Positions 45,394 through 55,000 of a stretch of 64,000 nucleotides of DNA are shown piece after piece. Both the position numbers and the translations under genes were made by a program. Source of the DNA: Synergistaceae bacterium (GTDB lineage Bacteria; Synergistota; Synergistia; Synergistales; Synergistaceae). The notes beneath the pieces were generated by a model, which had not been told where the DNA came from, did no database searches, and saw only the letters and a list, made by a program, of their open reading frames with translations. Numbering within the stretch: the stretch's first letter is position 1; the number at the start of each line of letters is the position of its first letter. The stretch covers positions 124,001 through 188,000 of the forward strand of contig JAUNHV010000002.1 of the NCBI GenBank assembly GCA_030523725.1, read 5' to 3'.

Positions 45394-47319
45394 TTATTTA
45401 TCTTCTTTATCTTCTCTTTTTAATATAAGACAACCAAGTGGTGGTAAGGTGAAGCGTGCAGACTGGTTAAAGCCATGAATTGCATAATCATCTGTGTAAA
45501 CCCCACCACAGTTACCCATTCCGCTACCACCATAAATGGCAGCGTCGCTGTTCAAAACTTCTTTCCAATAACCTGCATCAGGCAAACCAACTCTATAGTC
45601 ATAACGTGGTACTGGCGTAAAGTTGAATATGGCGACAATCTTGTTGCCCTTGCTGTCGTATCTGACCATTGATGCAATGGACTGATCTCTATCATTGATA
45701 TCTATCCAGCGGAAGCAATTTGAAGTCTGGTCAAGTTCCCAAAGTGGTGAATTATTCTTGTAGAAATGGTTAATATCACGGAACCAACGGTTGATGCCAT
45801 CATGTCCCCAATCTTGATACAAGTGCCAGTCAAGGCTCATTTCATGATTCCATTCTCTTTCCTGACCAAACTCACCGCCCATGAAGATAAGTTTCTTGCC
45901 TGGGTGGCAGAACATAAATCCGAATGTTAAGCGGAGCGATGCGCATTTCTGCCAATAGTCACCTGGCATCTTGTTAAAGAGTGAGCATTTACCATAGACA
46001 ACTTCATCATGTGAAAGTGGCAAGGTAAAGTTTTCACTCCAAGCATACCAAATACCGAAGGTCATTTGATCCTGATGATATTTACGATAAACCGGGTCTA
46101 ATGAAATGTAGCCGAGGAAGTCATGCATCCATCCCATATTCCACTTGTAACCAAAGCCTAAACCACCGAGATAAACAGGTGTTGTAACGCCTGGCCATGC
46201 TGTGGACTCTTCCGCTGTTACTGAAATTCCTGGATTTGCGCCATAGAGGGCACAGTTCAAGTGGTGCAAGAAGTCTATTGCTTCAAGATTCTCATGACCA
46301 CCAAACTGGTTTGGAATCCATTCGCCAGGCTTACGTGAATAGTCAAGGTAAAGCATGGAAGCAACAGCGTCAATACGAAGACCATCAACGTGATACTTAT
46401 CTATCCAGAAATTAGCGGAAGAAATCAAAAATGCCTTTACTTCATAACGGCTAAAGTTGAATATTGCACTCTTCCAGTCTGGGTGGAAGCCCTTGCGTGG
46501 GTCTTCGTGCTCATAAAGCGCTGTGCCGTCAAAACGATAAAGCCCCCATGAGTCCATTGGGAAGTGCGCTGGAACCCAGTCAAGAATAACAGCTATGCCT
46601 GCATTGTGTAGTGCGTTGACTAGTTCTGCAAAATCTTCGGGCAAACCATAGCGTGTTGTAGGAGCAAAATAACCGCTTGTCTGGTATCCCCAGGATCCAT
46701 AGAAGGGGTGCTCCATGACAGGCATAATTTCAACGTGGGTAAAGCCCTGCTCCTGCAAATATTGAGGAAGCATCTTTGTAATATCTTTGTAAGGAATACA
46801 AGTGTTTTCAAGTGTGCGACGCCATGAACCAAGATGCAACTCATATATTGATTGTGGACGATTCAATGCATTTACAGTTGGACGAACATTCTTCATAAAG
46901 TCGTCATCTGTCCACTTAAAATCAAGATCCTGAACTAGTGCAGCATTGCCAGAGCTGCCGCTTGGAATTTCCGTACGGAAAGCAACTGGGTCAAATTTTT
47001 CTAGGATTTGATTATTCTTTGTTCTAATAACATACTTGTAGTTTTGACCACGAAGATCTCCATCAACAAGACCTTCCCAAATACCGGATGAATCAAGGCG
47101 TGGGAACATTTTTAAGCTAAATTTATCCCATCCGTTGAAATCACCTTCAACAAAAACCTCTTCCGCATTTGGTGCCCAAACCGCAAAAAGTGTGCCATTA
47201 ACATCTTTGTTCTTAACATAATGTGCACCGAGGAAGTCATAAATCCTCATGTGCGTTCCTTCTTTGAAGAAGTATATGTCTAGATCAGATGCTAAACTAT
47301 AGGGTCTTATCGTTGCCAT
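45394..47319 (-). CDS. glgB: 1,4-alpha-glucan branching enzyme
   Basis: GH13 enzyme that adds alpha-1,6 branches to glycogen. The 641 residues contain a CBM48 domain (about 38-140; FAVWAPNAEEVFVEGDFNGWD), the catalytic barrel with ILDWVPAHFP (about 250), the nucleophile Asp in DGLRIDAVASML near residue 314, the acid Glu in TAEESTAWPG near 367 and the LPLSHDEVV motif near 436, then a C-terminal beta domain. Length is normal for the short N-terminal type. No other glycogen gene is in the window, so the enzyme stands alone here. Confidence 0.96.
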   Translation of the reverse strand: MATIRPYSLASDLDIYFFKEGTHMRIYDFLGAHYVKNKDVNGTLFAVWAPNAEEVFVEGDFNGWDKFSLKMFPRLDSSGIWEGLVDGDLRGQNYKYVIRTKNNQILEKFDPVAFRTEIPSGSSGNAALVQDLDFKWTDDDFMKNVRPTVNALNRPQSIYELHLGSWRRTLENTCIPYKDITKMLPQYLQEQGFTHVEIMPVMEHPFYGSWGYQTSGYFAPTTRYGLPEDFAELVNALHNAGIAVILDWVPAHFPMDSWGLYRFDGTALYEHEDPRKGFHPDWKSAIFNFSRYEVKAFLISSANFWIDKYHVDGLRIDAVASMLYLDYSRKPGEWIPNQFGGHENLEAIDFLHHLNCALYGANPGISVTAEESTAWPGVTTPVYLGGLGFGYKWNMGWMHDFLGYISLDPVYRKYHQDQMTFGIWYAWSENFTLPLSHDEVVYGKCSLFNKMPGDYWQKCASLRLTFGFMFCHPGKKLIFMGGEFGQEREWNHEMSLDWHLYQDWGHDGINRWFRDINHFYKNNSPLWELDQTSNCFRWIDINDRDQSIASMVRYDSKGNKIVAIFNFTPVPRYDYRVGLPDAGYWKEVLNSDAAIYGGSGMGNCGGVYTDDYAIHGFNQSARFTLPPLGCLILKREDKEDK

Positions 47320-47359
47320 GGTATCGCCTCCATAATTTTATTCTATCTAATTTGGTGAC

Positions 47360-47389
47360 ATTATACAACCAAAATCATCATAATGTAAA
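47360..47389 (-). promoter_or_regulatory. Promoter for glgB
   Basis: Read leftward, TTTACA (47389-47384) and TATAAT (47365-47360) are 18 bp apart, 40 bp before the glgB ATG. The 174-bp gap to the divergent hydrolase gene holds no other clear feature. Confidence 0.68.
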
Positions 47390-47493
47390 TTGAAATTTTG
47401 TTTTTTTATAAAAATTTTTGTAAAAATTTGACTTTAAATTCGATTTGTGGAAAAATGCGCTTGTAAACTTTGTAAATTGGAGGATGATTTTTC

Positions 47494-48171
47494 ATGAATA
47501 AATTAACTTATCTTGGGCATAGTGCTTTTTTGCTTGAAACCCAAAATTTTTCCGCTCTTTTTGATCCGTTTCTTGTTTCAAGTCCAGTAAAGGCAAAGGA
47601 CTTCAAAAACCTTGACGCAATTTTTGTGACACACGGTCATGGTGACCATTTTGGTGATACACTACAGATTGCCCAAAATACTGGTGCAACAGTTTACACA
47701 AGTTTGGAATTAGCTTCTTGGCTTTCAAAAAAGGGGGTTCATGCTATTGGTATGCAGTTTGGTGTTGCTAAATTTGACTTTGGCACGCTTCGCATGACCA
47801 GCGCAAAACATTCAAATTCTTTTAGCGTAGAGTCTGGAATTCCTTGTGGCGAATCGTGTGGTTTTGTTCTAAGCATAGATAATAAAAAAATTTACCATGC
47901 CGGGGATACATCGCTTATAGCGGATATGATGCTTTTAGAGAGTGAAAGAATTGACGTAGCATGTTTGCCAATAGGTGGATACTACACAATGGACGTAAAT
48001 GATGCTGTGAGGGCAGTTTCTTTTATAAAACCTGTAATAGCTGTCCCAATGCACTACAATACTTTTGCACAAATTACACAAGCTCCAAATGAGTTTGTCA
48101 AGCTAGTAAAAGATGCAAATTTAGACACTGAAGTTAAAGTGCTGAACTTCGGAGAAAGTTTTACGTTTTAA
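47494..48171 (+). CDS. UPF0173-family metallo-beta-lactamase-fold hydrolase
   Basis: Predicted metal-dependent hydrolase of unknown substrate. The 225 residues open with LTYLGHSAFLLE, have the dinuclear metal motif THGHGDHFGD near residue 47, a second ligand histidine in SAKHSNSF and the YHAGDTSLIADM segment near residue 131. This matches the widely conserved UPF0173/YtkL group. ATG 47494 is preceded by TTGGAGGATGA. It forms a single-gene transcript ended by a hairpin that lies inside the convergent pilin-like gene. Confidence 0.9.
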   Translation: MNKLTYLGHSAFLLETQNFSALFDPFLVSSPVKAKDFKNLDAIFVTHGHGDHFGDTLQIAQNTGATVYTSLELASWLSKKGVHAIGMQFGVAKFDFGTLRMTSAKHSNSFSVESGIPCGESCGFVLSIDNKKIYHAGDTSLIADMMLLESERIDVACLPIGGYYTMDVNDAVRAVSFIKPVIAVPMHYNTFAQITQAPNEFVKLVKDANLDTEVKVLNFGESFTF

Positions 48172-48186
48172 CTTTTTTACACTCAA

Positions 48187-49068
48187 TTAATTGAGATTAG
48201 CAAGAAAGAAACTTCTTTTGTAACAAAAGAGGTTTCTTTTTGTTTTTGCTAAAAGTGATGATAGCTCGTCAATCAATTCGCTGGGTAAAATTTCTTTTCC
48301 CTCAACTCTTGGGGTGTCGCACTCTCTATCTCCTGTTGCAATTAAAGTAACAGTTACAAGCCTTTTAATTTCATCGTAGACAAAATGAATTTTCCAAATT
48401 CCGTCAATTCTTGGTTGCACACCGCTTGTGCGAAAATCATTTGTATAAAAAATTCCGTTATTAGCACTTGCTTCTATGGCGCGAAGCCCCATAACCATAT
48501 CATTTTTACCGATAGAGTAACTACTGTCAGTTTGGCTTATCACCCGTATGTAATTACTTGTTGCACTGGTAATGCGAAATACCTTATTGTCGATATTAGC
48601 AGATTTCAGTATAACGTATGACTTTATGTTATATGCAGAGACAGAAAACTTATTTGCGTCTATTGCCGAGGTAAAATCAATAGCGCAGGAGCCAGCATCA
48701 GTGCTTATATTGTTTTTAACCAAAGTGTATAGTGGAAGGGCATAAAAGATTCGAATTTTTTCATTGGTTACGCAAGAAATTGCCCACCCCCAAGAAAAAG
48801 GCTCTGTTATTGACGAAAAAAAATGGCTACTAAATTCTTTCCCTGATAACATTGCAAAACCTGCATGATAGAGAGGTTGTTTTAGCAAAGCAAAAACAGA
48901 ATTTGCCCGGCTTGTTGCAATTCGCCTATCTAACATTCTCCAATATGAATCTGAAACCGTAGCAATGGTACGAGAAATGATAAATATGGCTGGTAGGGTT
49001 ATTGCAAATGCAAGCAAAATCTCAAGTATCGTAAAGCCTCTGTGAGAGCTACTTTTTGATAAAAACAT
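48187..49068 (-). CDS. Type IV pilin-like protein (minor pseudopilin)
   Basis: Probably a minor pilin of a type IV pilus or DNA-uptake pseudopilus. The 293 residues carry a class III signal, HRGFTILEILLAFAI, with cleavage after Gly at about 11 and Glu5 of the mature protein, and a hydrophobic helix (about 12-32). The rest is a beta-rich globular domain without a recognised family; Cys positions near 118, 146 and 251 are visible. Its last 15 or so codons overlap the terminator of the convergent gene. It overlaps the next upstream pilin-like gene by 20 bp. Confidence 0.75.
   Translation of the reverse strand: MFLSKSSSHRGFTILEILLAFAITLPAIFIISRTIATVSDSYWRMLDRRIATSRANSVFALLKQPLYHAGFAMLSGKEFSSHFFSSITEPFSWGWAISCVTNEKIRIFYALPLYTLVKNNISTDAGSCAIDFTSAIDANKFSVSAYNIKSYVILKSANIDNKVFRITSATSNYIRVISQTDSSYSIGKNDMVMGLRAIEASANNGIFYTNDFRTSGVQPRIDGIWKIHFVYDEIKRLVTVTLIATGDRECDTPRVEGKEILPSELIDELSSLLAKTKRNLFCYKRSFFLANLN
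48208..48249 (+). terminator. Terminator of the UPF0173 gene, inside the pilin-like gene
   Basis: A 13-bp stem (48208-48220 with 48224-48236, one G-T pair) with loop TAA, followed by TTTTTGTTTTT. It ends rightward transcription but lies within the 3' coding end of the leftward pilin-like gene. In the leftward sense the tail is the weak TTTCTTGC. Confidence 0.82.
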
Positions 49069-49345
49069 ATTTTGTCCCTATGTCTGTTGTGACAGAAAAT
49101 TTATAAAACGCCACTCCGTCAAAATAAATTGTTTCACCGGTGTGCTTTACAGTATTTTGGTTTTCATTGTAAAAATCTGACACTTGGCAAACAGAATTGA
49201 AATGTTGCATATTTTTCTTAAAGCTTACAATTGAAAAATTTATCACTTGGAAAATTGCAATGACAACACTAAAAAATATTGATATGACAATTATTGTTTC
49301 AAATAGGAAAAAAGCATCTTGCGTCTTTTGTATTTTTTGCTTCAT
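49049..49345 (-). CDS. Small prepilin-like protein
   Basis: 98 residues with a prepilin-like N terminus: QKTQDA before FFLFETIIVISIFFSVVIAIF, giving Glu at position 5 if cleaved after Ala11. The leader is unusual in having Ala instead of Gly at the cleavage site. The remaining 60 residues are soluble and unrecognised. It overlaps the minor pilin gene by 20 bp and lies 6 bp from pilT, so all three are one transcript. Probably a minor pilin of the same system. Confidence 0.6.
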   Translation of the reverse strand: MKQKIQKTQDAFFLFETIIVISIFFSVVIAIFQVINFSIVSFKKNMQHFNSVCQVSDFYNENQNTVKHTGETIYFDGVAFYKFSVTTDIGTKYVFIKK

Positions 49346-49351
49346 TCGTAT

Positions 49352-50323
49352 TTAACCTGTTAGGTTTCCAAATTTTTTCGTTAATCTTTCAGTATCTTGC
49401 TTCAGAGTAAACATTCCAAAATTGCCACCGCTTGATATAGCATCTTGTAGAGCTGTTTCTTTGTCATCAACTATGCAATTTTCCACTGCTTTTGTATGTA
49501 ACAAAAGCTCTGTAACTGCGCGTGGCTTTCGCATATCGTCAAAAAGCATTTTTTGATGGATTATAGCAGTAAAAACTCGCGCTATGCGATTTCTAGCATC
49601 GGACTTATTACTTTTAAACAATTCACTAAATCTTTTAGGCACTCCTACTGTGCTAGAAGAATGTATAGTAGCAAAAACAAGTCTGCCAGTTTCTGCTGCA
49701 GTGAGGGCAGCCTCAGCTGTTGCCTCATCTCTGATTTCTCCTATCATAATTACATCTGCATCTTGTCTTAAAGCTGCTACCGTTGCTGTTGCAAAATTTG
49801 CTGTGTCCTGTCCAACTTCACGCTGATGAATAATTGATTTTTTCTCGTTAAAAATATATTCTATCGGATCTTCTATTGTCACGATGTGACAAGGTCTTGT
49901 GTTATTGATTTCTTCTATCATAGCTGCCATGGTAGTGCTTTTGCCACTCCCCACGTTGCCACTTACTAGAATAAGTCCATGATGCTCCAGTGCGATTTTG
50001 CTAAAAATAGGTGGTAAAGAAAGCTCTGTAACATTTGGTACATAGCACGGTAATACCCGTATTGCAATAGATTTTTTACCATTGGAAAGAAAATAATTAC
50101 AACGTAACCGAATTCCGTCCATAGTTGTGCAAGAAAAATCTTTTTCATATAAATTAAGCGGAAATTTCGTTTCCAGATCTTTCCAAAAATTTTCTATTAC
50201 AGCTTTATCAAACGAAACTTTTTCTATTTTATTTGCAATACGAAGTGAAACGCATTTACCATCTGCTATATGTATATCAGTTGCGTTTTTTTCTATTGCT
50301 AAACTAATCAAATCTTCAAACAT
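49352..50323 (-). CDS. pilT: Type IV pilus retraction ATPase PilT
   Basis: Hexameric motor that pulls pili back, giving twitching or DNA uptake. The 323 residues have an N-terminal PAS-like domain (DIHIADG), Walker A SGNVGSGKSTT near 125, the Asp box TIEDPIEYIF, the Walker B MIGEIRDEATAEAAL near 195 and the His-box FATIHSSS. ATG 50323 is chosen for its GAGAGG ribosome-binding site; nine extra codons upstream are open. The extension motor, PilC and PilQ are not in the window. Confidence 0.93.
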   Translation of the reverse strand: MFEDLISLAIEKNATDIHIADGKCVSLRIANKIEKVSFDKAVIENFWKDLETKFPLNLYEKDFSCTTMDGIRLRCNYFLSNGKKSIAIRVLPCYVPNVTELSLPPIFSKIALEHHGLILVSGNVGSGKSTTMAAMIEEINNTRPCHIVTIEDPIEYIFNEKKSIIHQREVGQDTANFATATVAALRQDADVIMIGEIRDEATAEAALTAAETGRLVFATIHSSSTVGVPKRFSELFKSNKSDARNRIARVFTAIIHQKMLFDDMRKPRAVTELLLHTKAVENCIVDDKETALQDAISSGGNFGMFTLKQDTERLTKKFGNLTG

Positions 50324-50376
50324 GGTTTTACCTCTCAATTCAAATCTCAAAATATTACCACAAGACTATAGTTTTG

Positions 50377-50385
50377 TGCTATAAT
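50377..50385 (+). promoter_or_regulatory. Extended -10 promoter of the binding-protein/synthetase unit
   Basis: TGC followed by TATAAT (50380-50385), 35 bp before the ATG at 50421. No clear -35 hexamer, as is usual for extended -10 promoters. Confidence 0.6.
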
Positions 50386-50420
50386 TCTCTTGATTTTATC
50401 ACTAGTTGAGAATTATTAAA

Positions 50421-51977
50421 ATGAATGTTAAAGAATCCACTATTGAATTAACAAAAAAATATGGTTGGAATCTGCTTTCTGATCCTGATAGATTGTCTCA
50501 GATGCTCGAATTTGAGTGTGAGGATCATGAACGTGAGATATTTTGTGTTACGCTAGTTGTGCGTTATCTTCTACAGAAGATTCGTCGTATCTCCCCTAAT
50601 GTACCCTACGTGACAGAAGACGACAAAGAACGATTGATTCGTATTTTTTATCTTTCTGACGAGGATGCTAACAATGCTATTGACATAGTTAATTCTGCCG
50701 TTGCTGTAACTTGTGACGATGGAGTTACATGGTTTGCTGAACCTGGCAGATTACGCAATGTGCACTCCGTTACTCCTAAAAATAATACAAATCCCGTGAA
50801 AAACAGTGTAAAAAGTATTTTTATAATTGTCCTTTTATTTATTGCTCTAGGACTGATAGTGTATCATGCTGAAAGTTTGAAAAAACCTAGAAATGGAGAG
50901 TTAACAGTGGCATTTATGTTGCCCCTTTCCCATAAGGAAAGTAACTCTTCTTATCTCTTGTTAAAATCAGCTCAAATGGCAGCTGAAAAAATAAATCTAC
51001 AATTAAAGTTCCAAGGTGGCTATCGTTTGAAGCTCTTAGGAGTTAATCTACCAACAAAAGACGAAGAGAATATTGCACAAACGAAAAGAATTTTGAAAAA
51101 ATCATCTGCTGCTGCAATCGTCTCTATTGGTGGTGCTGCTTCTGAACGTATTTCAAAAATTGCCAATGAACTTGAAATACCCATATTTTTCACGGGAAGG
51201 TATTTGCCAAGGAAAGAAGCCTTAAAATTCGGTTCAATTCTAGCTCCCTATACCTTTATGCTCTCAAACAACGCTGAGTCAAAAGGAAAAGCTCTTGCAT
51301 ATTTTGCCACTCATGGTTTAAGAAAACGTCGTATAGGTATTGTAACAGACTTAGATGACCAATCTGCACTAGAAATAGAACGTAGTACTAAAAAATGGGT
51401 CAGGTCATTTGGTGCTCGTGTGGTTTGTAAGTCTTATCTAAATGCAAGTGAGACAAACATGGATGCTATCGTTGAAAAATTACAAGCATCTAAACCGAGC
51501 GTTATAATCATTCTTGGACAAGATACAAGGTATAGAATGGCAAACTTTATCCGTACATCAAGCAATATGAAATCTTCTATTGTTGCGCTTGATTATGATA
51601 ATATCCAAGCGAAAGGAATGAATTTAGTTGATTCATGGTGGCTAAATGAGGTGACTGATTTGGATGTTGCTTCCGTTTCCTTTGTGTCGGAATTTGAATC
51701 AAAGTATGGCAAAAACGTCACACCTGTTAACATAACTGATTCCATTATGGCGTATGATTCCATTTTGTTTATTTCGCAAATGTTTGAAAGAGCAACAAGT
51801 TTTCGTGGCGAGTCTTTAAGACATACCATTATGTCCATGGAATATATTCCTTTGTTATCGGGTGTCGTTACTATGAACCAAAGGACACATGCACCACTTG
51901 ACAATTCATATTCGCTTATAAGGATAGAGCAGTCAGTCCCAGTTTTTCAGAGAAAACTAAAACTAACAACGAGATAA
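50421..51977 (+). CDS. Membrane-anchored type I periplasmic-binding-protein-like protein with cytoplasmic domain
   Basis: Function unknown. The 518 residues split into three parts. First is a cytoplasmic region (about 1-125) that begins like the small 'YGwxLLSDPxRL' domain seen at the start of various bacterial proteins. Next is one membrane helix (about 132-149; FIIVLLFIALGLIVY). Last is an extracytoplasmic domain (about 160-518) with the LivJ/Peripla_BP_6-like pattern: VAFMLPLS, AAEKINLQL, AIVSIGGAASE, then IGIVTDLDD near 300. No lipobox or transporter gene is present. The join of an inner domain to an outer sensor suggests signal or substrate sensing. It is 24 bp before the synthetase gene with no terminator. 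Confidence 0.7.
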   Translation: MNVKESTIELTKKYGWNLLSDPDRLSQMLEFECEDHEREIFCVTLVVRYLLQKIRRISPNVPYVTEDDKERLIRIFYLSDEDANNAIDIVNSAVAVTCDDGVTWFAEPGRLRNVHSVTPKNNTNPVKNSVKSIFIIVLLFIALGLIVYHAESLKKPRNGELTVAFMLPLSHKESNSSYLLLKSAQMAAEKINLQLKFQGGYRLKLLGVNLPTKDEENIAQTKRILKKSSAAAIVSIGGAASERISKIANELEIPIFFTGRYLPRKEALKFGSILAPYTFMLSNNAESKGKALAYFATHGLRKRRIGIVTDLDDQSALEIERSTKKWVRSFGARVVCKSYLNASETNMDAIVEKLQASKPSVIIILGQDTRYRMANFIRTSSNMKSSIVALDYDNIQAKGMNLVDSWWLNEVTDLDVASVSFVSEFESKYGKNVTPVNITDSIMAYDSILFISQMFERATSFRGESLRHTIMSMEYIPLLSGVVTMNQRTHAPLDNSYSLIRIEQSVPVFQRKLKLTTR

Positions 51978-52001
51978 AACACCTATAAGGAGCGTAGCGT
52001 G

Positions 52002-55000
52002 ATGACCAATTTAGGAAAATTTTACACCGAAAATCCAAATCTTCGCATTGAAGAGGCTGTAAAAATAGTTTGGAAAGGTGAGGAAGATAAAAGAAATCTG
52101 TGGTGGCAGGGACATTGGATAACACACAATGAACTGTTGCCGCTCATTGCATTCTATAAGGAGAAATTTGCTGCTACAGGTTTTTCCGAGGGGCAAAGGA
52201 TAGCTATCCTTTTGCCGAATTCCCCAACTTTCATTGCAATAATGTTTGCCACGTGGGAACTTGGTGGTGCGATTTGTCCCTTAAATGCGAGAGCCGGTGT
52301 AGCCCAACTTGTTGACACAATTAAAAAACTTGATGTTGCCTTTATAATCACGACTGAAGAAAATGTTGCAAAAGCTGGGGAACTTGCTCAGAGGATACCC
52401 ATAATTCCCGTGCCACTTTTTGGCAAAACGGAAGCAGAATGGCATGCTAGAATTGGGACACAAGAGTCACGTGATATTGCGGTCATTTTTTCAACCAGTG
52501 GTACGTCTGGTTTGCCTAAAGCTGTCCCCTTAACACACAGTAATATTATTGCAAATGGAGTAGGACAAGTATTACATTTTGATGATTTCTTTGTAAATGA
52601 TAATATATTTCTTTTTATATTACCAAATTTCCATACATATGGTCTAAACATAGGCTGCATCATTCCTTTCCTTTATTGTATCCCGACTGTTGTTGTGCCA
52701 AATTTTGTTCCTGTTACTAATACCATAAAAGCACTTCAGGAAAGTGGAGCAAACTTCCTCATTGTAGTCCCGACCATTTTAGCTTTCATAGTAAGTGCTC
52801 TCGAAAAAGCTAATATAAGACTTTCTGGCATAAATTTCATTATTGCTGGTGGTGATAAACTTAATACTGCACTAGATGATAAATGTGCCGAATATCTAGG
52901 TTGCAGAATTGTGGAAGGATATGGTCTTACTGAATGTTCGCCAACAGTTGCAGTAGCGGAAAGCCTGGCTAAGAGAAAATTGGGGACAATAGGCAGAGCC
53001 CTTGCTAACATTGAAATAGAAGTTAGAGATAGGGAGGGGAATAAATTAGATTTGCATGACGAAGGTGTGCTTTGGTTAAAGGGACCTTCCATTGTGAAAT
53101 CATATTTTCGTGATGAAGAAAACACTCGTGAACGTTTTAAGGATGGCTGGTTCAATACTGGAGATGTCGTCCGTATAGACAATGAAGGGTATATATCTGT
53201 GGTTGATAGAGCAACAGATATAATAATAGTTGGTGGTTTCAATGTGTATCCCCAAGAGGTGGAAGCTGTTTTGTCGCAGCACCCCGCTGTGGCACAAGCA
53301 GTGTGTGTAGGGGAGAAAAATTCTGTAACTGGTGAAATTGTTAAGGCTTTTATAATACTTAAGCCTAATGCTACTGTAACAGCAAAAGAACTCGTGAAAT
53401 TTTCTAAGGAACACCTTTCACACTATAAAGTTCCACGCAAAATTGGTTTTGTTGAAAGTTTTCCTCTTTCTCCTGCTGGAAAGATTTTGCGCCGTGAGCT
53501 TCGAAAAATTGATATTCGCAAATTAGAGCAATCACAAGAGAATACACCATCGACTGAAAATCGTGATATGAGAACCTTCTATAAAAATCACTTGGATATG
53601 AGGATTGAAGAAGCGGTTTCACTCATCTGGAGAGAAAGATTGGGTTCGAAATGCTTGTGGTGGGAAGGTGACTGGATAACAGCAGCAACCTTTGCTGACT
53701 TGGTTACCTCTTACAGGGATTATTTGAAGGATGCTGGCTTCAAGGATGGAAATAGATGTATTGCCCTCCTTCCAAACTGTCCTTCAATGGCAGCAATAGC
53801 TTTGGCTACATGGCTACTAGGAGGGACAATTTGTCCACAAAACGCTAGAGCAGGTAACATCCAACTATCTAACATAATACAAAGTTTAGATGCTTCCTGT
53901 GTTTTTACGATAGAAGAAAATATGTCACGTGCAGATATAATTTCGTCCGGTGTTCCGATTGTTCCCGTTCCACTTTTTGGTTTGCCAAAGGCACAGATAA
54001 CTGTCAGACAAGGAACGCCTGGTTCACGTGATACTGCTGTTATCTTTTCTACAAGCGGGTCCTCTGGGCTACCAAAATTTGTTCCTCTTACCCATAAAAA
54101 TATTATCTGTGACTGTTGTGGTCCAGCAGAGCGAATAAATGGATTCATCAATGACCAAATTATTTTCCTTTGGATTTTGCCGAATTTTCACACATTTGGA
54201 CTTAACGTTGGTTTGCTACTACCGCTTCTGTATGGTTATCCAACTGTGGCTATCCAGAAGTTTATCCCAGTAGAAAAAACAATTGCTCAATTAGAAGCAA
54301 GCGGAGCGAATTTCTATATCATTGTTCCTACAATGCTTTCCTTCCTGCTCGCAACCTTGGAAAAGAAAAAAAAGAAGTTGGATAACATCCTCTATGTGAT
54401 TTCTGGCGGTGATAAACTGGACATTGAAATGGAGAAAAAAAGTAAGGAATATCTTGGTTGTGAAATCCTTGAAGGTTATGGGCTAACCGAATGTTCTCCA
54501 ATTGTGTCAGTAGGTGGCGATGGAAACAAAAAACGCCTTGGTACTGTTGGTCAACCATTCTCATTTTTAGAGCTCTCTATAAGAGACAAGGATGGGAATG
54601 AGCTGGAACTACATGAAGAGGGGGCTCTTTGGTTACGTGGTGAGTCAGTGACAAAATCATATTTTCGCGATGAAGAAAGTACACGGGAGCGTTTTAAGGA
54701 TGGCTGGTTCAACACTGGGGATATTGTTCGCATAGACAAGGATGGATTTATTACAATTGTTGATCGTGCGACAGATATAATCATCGTTGGAGGATTCAAT
54801 GTTTATCCTCAAGAAGTTGAAGCTGTCTTAATGCAACATCCTGATATTGCTTCTGCCGTGTGCATAGGAGAGAAAAATACAATTACGGGTGAGATTGTGA
54901 AAGCCTTTGTAATATTGAAGCCAGGGGCTAAGGTAACAGAAAATGACATTATTCGCTTTGCCAAAGCACAACTTTCACATTATAAGACACCAAGAAAAGT

